A DNA stretch of 64,000 nt from Candidatus Poseidoniales archaeon. Its GTDB lineage: Archaea > Thermoplasmatota > Poseidoniia > Poseidoniales > Thalassarchaeaceae. Positions 1 to 10,046 of this stretch are shown piece after piece. The DNA lies in NCBI GenBank assembly GCA_012960975.1, contig DUAE01000030.1, positions 1-64,000 of the forward strand, in the 5' to 3' direction. Each line of letters opens with the position of its first letter. Within the stretch, counting starts at the first letter, position 1. The position numbers were made by a program, and so were the translations under genes. The notes beneath the pieces are model-generated. The model was not told where the DNA came from, did not search any database, and saw nothing but the letters and a program-made list of their open reading frames with translations.

Positions 1-268
1 TATCACGAACATCATTAAAATATCCACAGAAAGTACAACCCGATTTCCACCACCAAACACAGCCGCGAGTTCGTAAAATTACAGTCGCGGCTGTACAAGG
101 AGTCCCGTCAGGTAGGGTTTCAGGAGTTTTGTAAACCGTCGCTGGGCGGGAAGCATCCCAAGATTCTCGGCGTGAAATCGATGATACAGAATTTTCTGGA
201 GCCTTGACGAGATGATGGATTTTGACAGCTTTTGAGCCATCACCGAGTAAGCCACAAGCCTCTGCCAT
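1..268 (-). CDS. N-terminal part of a radical SAM protein of the archaeosine-biosynthesis RaSEA (TIGR01210/ELP3-like) type; runs off the left edge
   Basis: Reverse strand from ATG at 268 reads MAEACGLLGDGSKAVKIHHLVKAPENSVSSISRRESWDASRPATVYKTPETLPDGTPCTAATVILRTRGCVWWWKSGCTFCGYFNDVRD; the TRGCxW...GCTFCGY cluster is typical of this family; open to the window edge. Confidence 0.65.
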   Translation of the reverse strand, partial: MAEACGLLGDGSKAVKIHHLVKAPENSVSSISRRESWDASRPATVYKTPETLPDGTPCTAATVILRTRGCVWWWKSGCTFCGYFNDVRD

Positions 269-349
269 GATTTGTCGACTCTGAACCCTGACTTGATTCT
301 GACGGGTCCAATAGGTCAACCTAATTTGCCGGCTTGCATCGTAAGTGGT

Positions 350-2164
350 ATGGAATCTGTTTCGGAGAGTGGGGGTTCGAAATCAGACTTAGTCGATAAT
401 TTACTCGACAAAATGAGTGAGAATGATAAAAAATCTCTGAAGAGTTGGTACTGGTACGACTGGGCCAATCAAGCCTTTGCACTCACTGTTCTTACCGTAG
501 TAGTCCCTACTTTGCTATCCAGTATGTTCAATCTAGCCACTGGGGGTGGGAAGGAGTATGCTGGATGGGAAGTTACCGGTGATGGATTCTATGCTATTGT
601 GCTAGCAATATCTAGTATGTTTGTTGCAATTAGTAGTCCGATTCTTGGCGCTGTAGCAGATCGAATGCCGATAAAGAAGAAAATTTTGTGGATATACACG
701 ATTATTGGTATTGTATTTACTGCATTAATGGGGCTCTCGCCTTTCATGGGAGAGGATTCATCGTGGAAATTCCTCGCAATTTGTTTAGTCATTGGTAATA
801 TTGGATTTGCAGGAGGGAATGTAATCTACTACGCTTTCATGCCCTATCTTGCAGATAATCGATTAATGGATCATGTTTCTAGTTGGGGATATGCCTATGG
901 ATATGCTGGAGGCTCACTACTACTAATCGCACACTTAGTCATCGGGACGACTGGTTTCTTTGGACTTACCACAAGTTGGAGCCCTCCGGTACTTAGCTTC
1001 GTCTTCATCACCAGTGCACTATGGTGGTTAGGTTTTGGAATGCCAATTTTCAAGAATACGCCTGAACCAGAAATCCCCAATCCCACTGAGTACGAATCTG
1101 TGATTGAAGCAATGATTGACGGATTCAGAGAAGTTGGTAAAACATTCAAGGAAATAAAGAAGTACAAAGTATTGGTAACTTACTTAATTGGATATCTTCT
1201 TTTCTATGATGGTATCAATACCATTGGAGCAATGGCCTCAGCCTTTGCGGATTCGGTTCTAAGAATTAATCCGACTATGAATTTCGTACTATTACTAATG
1301 GTCAATATCACCGCTATCCCAATGTCGGTAATAGGTGGTCGTCTGGCTTCCAAACATGGTACCAAAAAAGTCCTTGGAGTTGCTCTTTCGGTTTACTGCG
1401 TAGTTGCTATACTCGCGGTTGGATTCGCACCCCTAGATCTTGATGATGACCATGAAAGATATGATTTTCAGTATGACTGGAACGAAGATGAGGGTGTTTA
1501 CGAATTCTCCACACTCTATGATAAAGGAGTAGATGGATGGGTGAGTAAAGAAGGAGACGGGGATGCAGAATTCAGAGATAGTTTCCTCTCTTTCCTGAAG
1601 GATGGAGAGGATGAAATAACCGCTCTAAACTTAGAAGATGCCGGCTTATTGGCCATTGAAATGGTTCAAATGACTGACCACAGATTCTCTTTCTCATTTA
1701 GTGGTGGGGAGTTGGATGAAAGCGCATCGGTAGGAGATGGGCACCCCTCAATTATTGAAGGCGGTGTGGTGGATTGGTGGCCGAACTTCCTGAGAGACAA
1801 TGTTTGGGGTCCCGCAGGATTTGGAGTTAACTATCAATGGATTTTGCTTGGAATGATGGTTGGATTGGTAATGGGAACTGCTGGAGCACAGGCTCGCAGT
1901 TTATTCGGTATGCTAATCCCAGCATCGAAGACTACTGAGTTCTTCGGATTCTTCGGATTTATTGGAAAAGCAGCGGCTGTATTTGGGCCATTGATTTACT
2001 TTGTAGTATCATCTTCGATGGATAGCCGAATGGCCCTTCTCAGCATCGTCATAGTGATATTACTAGGGATGCTGATATTCCTTCGTATTGATGTCGAAGA
2101 AGGAATAAGAGTTGCAAAAGCCGTTGATGCTGAAGCTGGATTAATTCGTGGTGAAGAAAAATGA
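350..2164 (+). CDS. MFS transporter, UMF1/Atg22-like family, with large acidic soluble insertion
   Basis: ORF 272..2164; likely start at the internal ATG 350 (MESVSESGG). Starts SWYWYDWANQAFALTVLTVVVPTLLSSMF, the typical UMF1 'YDWANQAFA' signature; many TM segments. Confidence 0.8.
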   Translation: MESVSESGGSKSDLVDNLLDKMSENDKKSLKSWYWYDWANQAFALTVLTVVVPTLLSSMFNLATGGGKEYAGWEVTGDGFYAIVLAISSMFVAISSPILGAVADRMPIKKKILWIYTIIGIVFTALMGLSPFMGEDSSWKFLAICLVIGNIGFAGGNVIYYAFMPYLADNRLMDHVSSWGYAYGYAGGSLLLIAHLVIGTTGFFGLTTSWSPPVLSFVFITSALWWLGFGMPIFKNTPEPEIPNPTEYESVIEAMIDGFREVGKTFKEIKKYKVLVTYLIGYLLFYDGINTIGAMASAFADSVLRINPTMNFVLLLMVNITAIPMSVIGGRLASKHGTKKVLGVALSVYCVVAILAVGFAPLDLDDDHERYDFQYDWNEDEGVYEFSTLYDKGVDGWVSKEGDGDAEFRDSFLSFLKDGEDEITALNLEDAGLLAIEMVQMTDHRFSFSFSGGELDESASVGDGHPSIIEGGVVDWWPNFLRDNVWGPAGFGVNYQWILLGMMVGLVMGTAGAQARSLFGMLIPASKTTEFFGFFGFIGKAAAVFGPLIYFVVSSSMDSRMALLSIVIVILLGMLIFLRIDVEEGIRVAKAVDAEAGLIRGEEK

Positions 2165-2880
2165 AATCGTTTGATTTTGTTCAGAATTTGTTGACTACTC
2201 TAGTCATCCCAATGTTAGCAATTGTTGTGGGAATCGCTGCTACACCAGGCGTCTGGATATTTCTTGAATTTCATCCATTAGTTGCTGAGCAAGAGTACTG
2301 GATTGAGATTCTTGGTACAGGCATCCTCCTTGGTTTTGGAGTCATAATTTGGGGTGTCACCTTAGTTTTGTTATCAGGGGTTCTTGGTGGCTTGACTGGA
2401 CCTCGGGTTGGAGAAGGAAGGTATCCACTCAGATCGTTTGTTACAATCCAGTGGGCATTTTCAATGCTCTTCCATCGTATTGCATTGTTCTTCCTACCAA
2501 AACTAGTCCCTTCATTCATTGGAACATTGTACTACAGGCTTTCAGGAGCGAAAATAGGTAAGGGTTGTCAACTAAACACAGAGAATGTTAACGATTGCAA
2601 ATCAGTAATTATAGGGAACAGTGTTGTTCTTGGAGGTGCATGCACAATCAATGCTCATCTCGTTGAAAGAGATGAGTTAGTCATGGCTCCTGTTGTAATA
2701 GGCGATGGGGCTCTTATTGGAGCAAAGTCGATTGTACAACCAGGGTGTAAGATAGGAGAGGGAGCAGTAATTGCCACCATGGCTGTACTACCGAAATGGA
2801 CTGAGGTCCCAGCTGGTGAAGTATGGGCAGGCATTCCTGCAAAATGCATCCGTCGAGCTGATGGATCAAAACCAGAATGA
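2161..2880 (+). CDS. Membrane-anchored left-handed beta-helix (hexapeptide repeat) acyltransferase-like protein
   Basis: N-terminal TM segments, C-terminal hexapeptide repeats (IGNSVVLGGACTINAHLV...VIGDGALIGAKSIVQPGCKIGEGAVIATMAVLPKWTEVPAGEVWAGIPAKCIRR); 4-nt ATGA overlap with upstream gene. Confidence 0.8.
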   Translation: MKSFDFVQNLLTTLVIPMLAIVVGIAATPGVWIFLEFHPLVAEQEYWIEILGTGILLGFGVIIWGVTLVLLSGVLGGLTGPRVGEGRYPLRSFVTIQWAFSMLFHRIALFFLPKLVPSFIGTLYYRLSGAKIGKGCQLNTENVNDCKSVIIGNSVVLGGACTINAHLVERDELVMAPVVIGDGALIGAKSIVQPGCKIGEGAVIATMAVLPKWTEVPAGEVWAGIPAKCIRRADGSKPE

Positions 2881-2887
2881 TTTTCAA

Positions 2888-3532
2888 TCAATCTTCTGAA
2901 TCATCGCCAGCATCTTCTTCGAGTTCTTCAGCCATATCCTTGGCGTGAGAAACCGCGTCTTCTGCAGCGTCGAGAGCTTCATCCATTCGCAACTTGAAGG
3001 TGTCTTGCTTCGCAGCAAATTCTGCAATCTTCTCGACTGCTGAATCAATCATTTCGTAGCGAGTGTTAATCGCTTCGTTCAGATTTTCGAATAATTGCAT
3101 ATGTTGAACATACCAGTCATCACGAGCACCGAGTTCTGCTTGAGCTGTTTGCAGCGACTCGTCGAGTTCTTCTGCAATTTCAAAAACTCGACCGAGTCGA
3201 GCCTTCTCTCGAGAGTACATTTCTTCGGTTTTCTCAAGTTTCGGCAAAAGATGTTCCATCTTCTTGCCGGACTTAGCTCCTTCCATCTCCATACTGCGAA
3301 TTCGATTGTCCTTTTCGCTCAACAATGATTCTAATCCCTCACGATCGATTTCATGATCGATTGCTTCCTTCTCAAGAGCATCGATAATGCCGTTTTTCTC
3401 TTCGAGTTCAGTCTCAATGTTGCGATATGCAACGTATAATTTTTCAAGTCGATCAGATTCTTCGTTCAAGCGCTCTTCGAGCTGCTTTACGCGAACTTCT
3501 GGGGTTATCGAACCGCCTTCTCCATCACTCAT
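2888..3532 (-). CDS. Coiled-coil protein of unknown function
   Basis: 214-aa ORF with long Glu/Lys/Leu-rich heptad pattern, acidic C-terminus. Confidence 0.7.
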   Translation of the reverse strand: MSDGEGGSITPEVRVKQLEERLNEESDRLEKLYVAYRNIETELEEKNGIIDALEKEAIDHEIDREGLESLLSEKDNRIRSMEMEGAKSGKKMEHLLPKLEKTEEMYSREKARLGRVFEIAEELDESLQTAQAELGARDDWYVQHMQLFENLNEAINTRYEMIDSAVEKIAEFAAKQDTFKLRMDEALDAAEDAVSHAKDMAEELEEDAGDDSED

Positions 3533-3615
3533 GTGAATCCCTTGCTATGTTCGAGACCTACTCTCGCTTTAACTTCGGCGGATTCATTCTCATGATGAAC
3601 GGCGTTCGCCCATCC

Positions 3616-5028
3616 TCACTGCGAAACTGCAGCTACTGTCGCGGCAAGGACAGCAGTCAACCGTTTTGAAGAAGGAATGTGGAGTTTTTCGTCCGGTCCA
3701 TGAGCATTATTTCCTGGTCCCCCTGTACCAGTACAGAGGAAACTTGTGTTTGGGTATTTATTCTGCATCATCGCCATGAAAGGGATTGTCCCTCCAATCC
3801 AGGTTGCCATAGGTGGTAATCCACTGATATGCTGGCTGGCTTCTGCAAGTGCTTCCGAGACTTTTCCTTGCATCGGTGGTGCGTGGAAACCATCGGCTGC
3901 CGCATCTTGTGCGTAAATGACTTCAGCGCCATATGGTGGATTTTCTTCGAGACGTTGCTTGACAAGTTCGTCTACTGTCGCAGCATCTACTCCTGGAGGA
4001 ATTCGGAAACTCAACTTAAGATCAGTATTGGTTCGCAAGACGTTTCCTGCGGTTTGGGAAGGTGGTATCCCATCTGCTCCAATAACTGCCATCGCTGGGC
4101 GCCAATTCATATCGAGAAGGATTTCTTTTGTTCCAGAATGCTGTGGGAGGAGATTATCTACTACTGGTAATTGATCCCAAATTCCATTTCCGAGAAGTTC
4201 TGCTAATGCTGTTGCCTCTTCGTGAACTTTATCCGAGATATCAACATGCATTTCTGGAATTAACACTTTTCCAGTTACTGAATCTTCTACTCTGTCGAGC
4301 AGCATTCGCTGAATTCTGAACGAAGATGGAATCGTTCCACCAGACATTCCAGAATGGACACCTTCGTGCGAAACTCTGACAGAAAGGTTTCCAGAAACTA
4401 AACCACGTAGGGCTTCAGTAACCCAAATGTGTTCATAATCTGGCCCTCCACTATCAAGAACAACGACTAGGTCTGGGTTGCCTAATTTCTCACTTAGTGC
4501 TTCCAAATATGGTGGTAAATCGAATGACCCCGATTCCTCGCATGTTTCTATCAAAAAATGCGAAGTAGGATACGGCACTCCTTGTTCCTGAAGCATCCTG
4601 AGTGCCGTAACACAAAGATATCCACCGTATCCATCATCTAATGCGCCACGACCGAATAACCAAGGATCTCGACGGACACCTTTCAATGGATGCAATCCTT
4701 CTGACCAAAGATTTGGGCGCGATGGTTGTTTATCAAGATGAGAATAGAAGATGACTTCACCCGGTCCAGTTCCTTCGACCGAAACCAATAACACGGGACT
4801 TCGATCATCGATTCTATGGATTTCATAACTCATATTTTCGATGTTTTGTTCGTCGAGCCAAGCCGTAAAAAGGTCAATTGTTGCATCTAATTCACCTTTT
4901 TCAGCCCAATTTGGTTCGAATCCAGGTGATAATGCCTCGATTTCAATAAATTTACAGAGACTCGGTAAAATCGAGGATTCCCACAACTCATCCGCTCGCT
5001 CACTCAATCGATCCAAATCTACAGCCAT
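3616..5028 (-). CDS. M20 family metallopeptidase (dipeptidase/deacetylase-like)
   Basis: Motifs VIFYSHLDKQPS, FGRGALDDGYGG, ETCEESGS, TGTGGPGNNAHGPDEKLHI typical of M20. Confidence 0.9.
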   Translation of the reverse strand: MAVDLDRLSERADELWESSILPSLCKFIEIEALSPGFEPNWAEKGELDATIDLFTAWLDEQNIENMSYEIHRIDDRSPVLLVSVEGTGPGEVIFYSHLDKQPSRPNLWSEGLHPLKGVRRDPWLFGRGALDDGYGGYLCVTALRMLQEQGVPYPTSHFLIETCEESGSFDLPPYLEALSEKLGNPDLVVVLDSGGPDYEHIWVTEALRGLVSGNLSVRVSHEGVHSGMSGGTIPSSFRIQRMLLDRVEDSVTGKVLIPEMHVDISDKVHEEATALAELLGNGIWDQLPVVDNLLPQHSGTKEILLDMNWRPAMAVIGADGIPPSQTAGNVLRTNTDLKLSFRIPPGVDAATVDELVKQRLEENPPYGAEVIYAQDAAADGFHAPPMQGKVSEALAEASQHISGLPPMATWIGGTIPFMAMMQNKYPNTSFLCTGTGGPGNNAHGPDEKLHIPSSKRLTAVLAATVAAVSQ

Positions 5029-5102
5029 AGCCTCCTGTCGTGGAGTCCTTTCTTTGTTTCTTCGACAGTGGAACCTGTAAATTTTCGAAAAATTAGCTCC
5101 GA

Positions 5103-8100
5103 TTATTTGTTAATTTCCACCTCAGCAGGACCACAAATTGGAGTTGGCCCCCGATTAAATGGACAAGTTTGGCAAGCTTCTGCATCTTTTCCTGAAAGGC
5201 GTTGGTGATTTGATAGGGGTTCATTCGAGGATAATGACATACTCGCTGCTTGAATAAGAATGTCGTCAAGGTCTCGTTGGGCTTGTTCAAACATATCCTG
5301 AGGGTATTCGACAAGCCTACCCGTCACACCAATCCAAATCGCTGGCCGGAGAACCTTACGAGTGGCGAAACCCGCCTCAGTGCGAGATTTCTCAAGGCTT
5401 TCAATCGCTCGATAATAGAGTGCTAATTGCATTCGATGATGGAGCAGCATGTCAATTTCTGCTTTGCACTGAGGTGTGATTCCAACTTTTCCAGACCCTT
5501 CAAGCAAGCCGTCGTCCAAATTGGAATTGAGTTTCCATGCCTCTTCAGTTTTGAGATCGATTGGACGAATTGAAGGCCCATTTTCATCAATTGTACACAA
5601 AACCAAATCGATAATACCGTCCATCTCAATAAATGCCTTATCGATTTGAGCAAGCGGTTGGTCACCATCAGGTGTCCATCGGCTACGAATTAGACCCCCC
5701 AATGGAGCTGGCATGGAGATGTGGAACGGCATTTCTGTTCGTAATCCTTCAACAATTTTGCCACCATCATCTGAAATCCCTTTTACCAAATTTCCAAGTT
5801 CACCATTCTGTAAATTATTAATCATCAAATCTACGAGTTTTTGTGTCGTCTTCTTATCTCCACCGGCTGGAAATAATTCTCCATATACCTGATTGTGGAG
5901 GCTCTGTTCAGCCATTTTATCATCATTTGATTGTGTCCAAGACTCACCGAGAGGTGTTGAAGGGGATTCACACCCAGGATTCGGAATACCAAGTTCGACA
6001 ATTCGATGGATTATTTTTCCGAGCGTTGCCGCATCGACTCCAGCAGGCATTCCGGTGACAACGCTCGATTCTGACCCAGGAATGATTGGGTCAGAAGTCA
6101 AGCCACCACGAGTCTCGAACCAATGCCTTCGTGAGCATTGCCCGAGAATAGATAGACGGTGCGGTGCGATACGAATACGTGGTGCTGCGTCGATACGAGC
6201 AGGTGGGAAAGCTACTTTTTTACGGGTGGAGGAATTTTGTGCAGCATTATTTGTACGCTCAATTTTCTGTAGTGGAGTATAGAGAGGTTCGTCGTCTGAA
6301 TCATCGGTACTGAAACAATCTGAGTGATGTAAAACAACCATTCCACTCAGATTAGTCTCGCCGGTAAATGCATCAAAATTCATCGAAAATGGGTTGAGAT
6401 TACGAATCGTATTAAGAGTTGAAGGTGAGATTTCTGATTCAAAATCATCTTCTCGATTCCAAATCGAATCCCTCTCACCTCGACGCCAAGATCCTTGACG
6501 AAGCGATTCTAACCAAATTTGCCCGAGTTGTGGCATGGTTTTGCTGTAATGCCAAGGGATTTGTAATCCAGAAGGCTTCACGGCAATTTCATCTTCAGAA
6601 TCATCTTTCCAGATCGTTCCTTTCGGTGAGCCAACAAGAATCAATCTGTGTTTGGCCCGAGTCGCTCCAACGTAGAGAAGCCGTCGTGCTTCAGCATCTT
6701 TTCTCGCCTGATAAAGCCACTTTGTATGCTCCCAAACACCAGACTTTGCTTTGTCCTCATCAGTCCAAGGAAGTGGACTTCCAGCAAATATTTCTGGACT
6801 CACAATCGCTCTCGAACGATACTCATGATTGAGGTTAGTCTGTCGTTTAGAGAATATGTCTACTAGGAAAATAACGCTCGCTTGCAAACCCTTTGAGCCA
6901 TGAATTGTCATTACTCGAACAGCATCCTTCGGTGGAATTGTCACCGCTTCCATTGCCGAAGAATCCCTCTCTCGTAAATCTCTGATACGGTCAGCGATTA
7001 CAATTGCATCGCCACCAACCTCAACCATGAGAGAGCGAACCAATTGAGTGAATTGTTCGACATCTTGGAGGGAAGTTGTATCAGGATAAGTTGCGAGTAA
7101 ATCGGAGCAGTCGAGCGTGTCCTCCAGCAATTCGGTAATTCGACCAGTTTCAGCAAGGGCAATCCACCGGTCGATGAGGTTTTTTTGACGAGAATTGATT
7201 GCAAATTCAGCCATTCGATGAAGCAGATTTTCATCTCGTTTAGCCGAACTGATGAATAGTTGCAATCTAGCATCATCAAAACCAACTAAACTAGAGCGCG
7301 CGACCCAAGCTGCATTGTGACGGTCGAATGGTCGCGCGATTAATTGCAGTAATCCATCGAGTGCGTGCACTGCTGGACGCTCAAGTAAACCTCCTTCCCG
7401 ATCGGCTTGAGCATCGATTCCAAAGTCATTCAAATACCGTATTATTACATCACGAATTCGCACACGAGTTGGTAGCAGCACCATGATTTCGTGCGCTGGA
7501 ACTGGTTTTGATTTAGATAACACATCCCATCGGCCATCAGGTGATTTAACCCTAACTGAACGACCTTCAATTAAACTCTTAATCCGCAGGGCAATCATCA
7601 TCCCTTGACGCTCCATTGAATCTGGTGCACCCGGCCCAAAAGCATCGAGATATTCGTACAAATTGGTGGGTGGATCTGTTGTGATTTCTTTGTTGAGAGG
7701 GCAGAGCCACTCGATTGAACCACTCGATTTTGTTAAGTCTGGACAAGCGAATAATTCTTGAGAATCTGCATAAAAATCACCACTTGGAACTGTCCGATGA
7801 CGTGGTGAAAAAATATCGGTCCACCATTGATTCATCACACGTAATAAACCACCATCTGTTCGATAATTTACATTCAAAGAAACGTGACCTTCTACCCGCC
7901 TATCGACCTCTTCTTGACTTGGTGAAGAAAGTCCTTGATCTGTTGCATCGAACGGAATCCAACCGACTAAATCACGTCCACCATCCTGCCATATTTTTGT
8001 CGCTTGAACAATTGTCAAAGGATGGTCATTTCGCGGATCTCGACTATGTGTTTCACTTCGCAGTGATGGTTTTCTTGTCAATTCAGAAAGACTTGCGAAC

Positions 8101-10046
8101 TCCTGCTTATTGACCTCTCTTAGAGTACGGGCATATGTGCGAAATCCTGTGACTTCGGCTTGTCGGAACGCATAGATGCTTTGCTTTACATCTCCAACAT
8201 AACATACTGTTGGCTGCCATGGTGTATTCGGAATTTCGGGGTCTCCGTCTACCCATTCTCGCTCGCCCCATAGCCTTGCTAATAGTCTCCATTGTAGTGG
8301 GGAATTATCTTGGGCTTCATCGATGATGAAGGCACGGTACCTGCGTCTAATCTTCTTCAATAATCCATAACGATGGGTTAAATCGGTGCGAATTTGACCT
8401 AAATGAGCTGCAGCTTCACCGGCTCGACTGGGTTCCGCTTCCAGTGCATCAAGAGCAGTAAATGCAGTGAAGATATTCTCATCTCGCCAGGGTTCGGCGC
8501 TCGATTTGTCGAGTGCTGACTGAATCGAAGGATGGTAAAATTCTCGACATGCTTCTGGGCAATTAGCTAAAAGTAAGTCGCCGGCCAATCGTTGAATATC
8601 ATCAAAATCATGAACTTCATCTCGGGCTTTTAGTTTGGCGAGGATTCCTTGAAAGCCACGTAAAATTAATCGTAAATCATCAAGATTTCGAGCCTCGTGG
8701 GAGAGTGAAAAACGGTGTGCAGTCCCCTTGCCAACAGTTGGAGCAAACTCAGGAAGCTCTTCTGGAAGTGTCGCAAGGGGAGATTGCCAATTTTCATTCG
8801 AACATGGAGGGGGAGTCTCATCGAGTAGTATGGCTGTTCGAGTGAAGTGAAGGTAAGTTTGACCGACTGTAGTACTCCATAATTCATTGAAACTTTTCGC
8901 GGTTACATCGAAAATAGATTTCAATGGACCGAAATTTTCGATGCCTTTTGGCCAATCATCATTCGGCAGCGAAGCGCGTGGGAAAAATGTGATTTTTTTG
9001 TTGAACCAGGTTGAACGATTAGCAGTACATTGCAAAATATGACCAAGCCAGATTAATTTATCCCAAATTTGGTCACCTGGACCATCGTCAACTAATCGAT
9101 CTAAGCATGCAATTCGAGTGTTTGCATCCCAAGCACCTCCTAAATCAGCAATATGGGATTTGACTGATTGGCAATATTCATCAATAAGTCTGTGAATTTC
9201 TTCAGTAAATCCATTTAGAGATTTTTCATCAATCGATTCCAATATTCGTCCTAACAATAATTCTGCTGAAATTGCATCCTTTTCATCAAGTAAATTTCGA
9301 ATCCCTTCCTCGATGAAAACTGAGCGAGTGACAAGAGAACGAAGGACTGAAGTTGCTCGGCGGCGACCGGAATAATGGCGTTGAATTCTGTCGCGAGCAG
9401 CCAAAACTGATTCTGCAATTTTAGCGGAAATTCCAGCATCGACTGCTTCACCGATAAGATTCGGTGAACTTGGCAATCTCCAAAGTGTATTAAGGGCGGA
9501 TTCGGTTAGTAAAATTCGGCCTGAATCTGAGACATTTTCGCGGCTTAATGCATCTCCTAAAATACCGCGATAAGGAGCCACTAACTGATTAAAGAACGAA
9601 TCAATCGTCCCGATTGGCGCATCATCGAGAAGAGTCAATAATTGCTCATTAAATCCTTGATGGCGTATTCTAGGATCCTTTCGATATGTGCCATCATCAC
9701 TAGCTGAGCCCGGCTTTAATCTCGAAATTCTCTTGCGAAGTCGATCTCGCATTTCATCTGCTGCTCGATTTGTAAATGTCAACAAAACAACTTCGCCAGG
9801 CAATAATCCCCCCCATTTCCTCAAATCGATTCTTTCAGCCGAACCGGCGACCAGCAACCCACTTTGCAATCGAGATGGACGCTCAGGTTTTGGCAATATT
9901 CGTGTTGCTCGTTGATCTTCACAGAGATAATGTTCGATAACTCTGTCAACGATAGTGCTGGTCTTTCCAGTACCTGCACCAGCATCGACCACGATGTGAG
10001 AATCTAGGTTTAGAGCGAGGAGTTGGGCTGTATTCAACTGCATCAA
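5103..10046 (-). CDS. AddA/RecB-like UvrD-family helicase fused to C-terminal PD-(D/E)XK nuclease with candidate 4Fe-4S cysteines
   Basis: Walker A DAGAGTGKTSTIVDRV, motif II IIDEAQDNSPLQWRLL, YVGDVKQSIYAFRQAEV, VMTIHGSKGLQASVIFLVD, RRLLYVGATRAKHRL; C-terminal GIIDLVL...IRPIDLKTEE...MQLALYYRA and cysteines ILGQCSRRHWFE / CQTCPFNRGPTPIC. Confidence 0.92.
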   Translation of the reverse strand: MMQLNTAQLLALNLDSHIVVDAGAGTGKTSTIVDRVIEHYLCEDQRATRILPKPERPSRLQSGLLVAGSAERIDLRKWGGLLPGEVVLLTFTNRAADEMRDRLRKRISRLKPGSASDDGTYRKDPRIRHQGFNEQLLTLLDDAPIGTIDSFFNQLVAPYRGILGDALSRENVSDSGRILLTESALNTLWRLPSSPNLIGEAVDAGISAKIAESVLAARDRIQRHYSGRRRATSVLRSLVTRSVFIEEGIRNLLDEKDAISAELLLGRILESIDEKSLNGFTEEIHRLIDEYCQSVKSHIADLGGAWDANTRIACLDRLVDDGPGDQIWDKLIWLGHILQCTANRSTWFNKKITFFPRASLPNDDWPKGIENFGPLKSIFDVTAKSFNELWSTTVGQTYLHFTRTAILLDETPPPCSNENWQSPLATLPEELPEFAPTVGKGTAHRFSLSHEARNLDDLRLILRGFQGILAKLKARDEVHDFDDIQRLAGDLLLANCPEACREFYHPSIQSALDKSSAEPWRDENIFTAFTALDALEAEPSRAGEAAAHLGQIRTDLTHRYGLLKKIRRRYRAFIIDEAQDNSPLQWRLLARLWGEREWVDGDPEIPNTPWQPTVCYVGDVKQSIYAFRQAEVTGFRTYARTLREVNKQEFASLSELTRKPSLRSETHSRDPRNDHPLTIVQATKIWQDGGRDLVGWIPFDATDQGLSSPSQEEVDRRVEGHVSLNVNYRTDGGLLRVMNQWWTDIFSPRHRTVPSGDFYADSQELFACPDLTKSSGSIEWLCPLNKEITTDPPTNLYEYLDAFGPGAPDSMERQGMMIALRIKSLIEGRSVRVKSPDGRWDVLSKSKPVPAHEIMVLLPTRVRIRDVIIRYLNDFGIDAQADREGGLLERPAVHALDGLLQLIARPFDRHNAAWVARSSLVGFDDARLQLFISSAKRDENLLHRMAEFAINSRQKNLIDRWIALAETGRITELLEDTLDCSDLLATYPDTTSLQDVEQFTQLVRSLMVEVGGDAIVIADRIRDLRERDSSAMEAVTIPPKDAVRVMTIHGSKGLQASVIFLVDIFSKRQTNLNHEYRSRAIVSPEIFAGSPLPWTDEDKAKSGVWEHTKWLYQARKDAEARRLLYVGATRAKHRLILVGSPKGTIWKDDSEDEIAVKPSGLQIPWHYSKTMPQLGQIWLESLRQGSWRRGERDSIWNREDDFESEISPSTLNTIRNLNPFSMNFDAFTGETNLSGMVVLHHSDCFSTDDSDDEPLYTPLQKIERTNNAAQNSSTRKKVAFPPARIDAAPRIRIAPHRLSILGQCSRRHWFETRGGLTSDPIIPGSESSVVTGMPAGVDAATLGKIIHRIVELGIPNPGCESPSTPLGESWTQSNDDKMAEQSLHNQVYGELFPAGGDKKTTQKLVDLMINNLQNGELGNLVKGISDDGGKIVEGLRTEMPFHISMPAPLGGLIRSRWTPDGDQPLAQIDKAFIEMDGIIDLVLCTIDENGPSIRPIDLKTEEAWKLNSNLDDGLLEGSGKVGITPQCKAEIDMLLHHRMQLALYYRAIESLEKSRTEAGFATRKVLRPAIWIGVTGRLVEYPQDMFEQAQRDLDDILIQAASMSLSSNEPLSNHQRLSGKDAEACQTCPFNRGPTPICGPAEVEINK

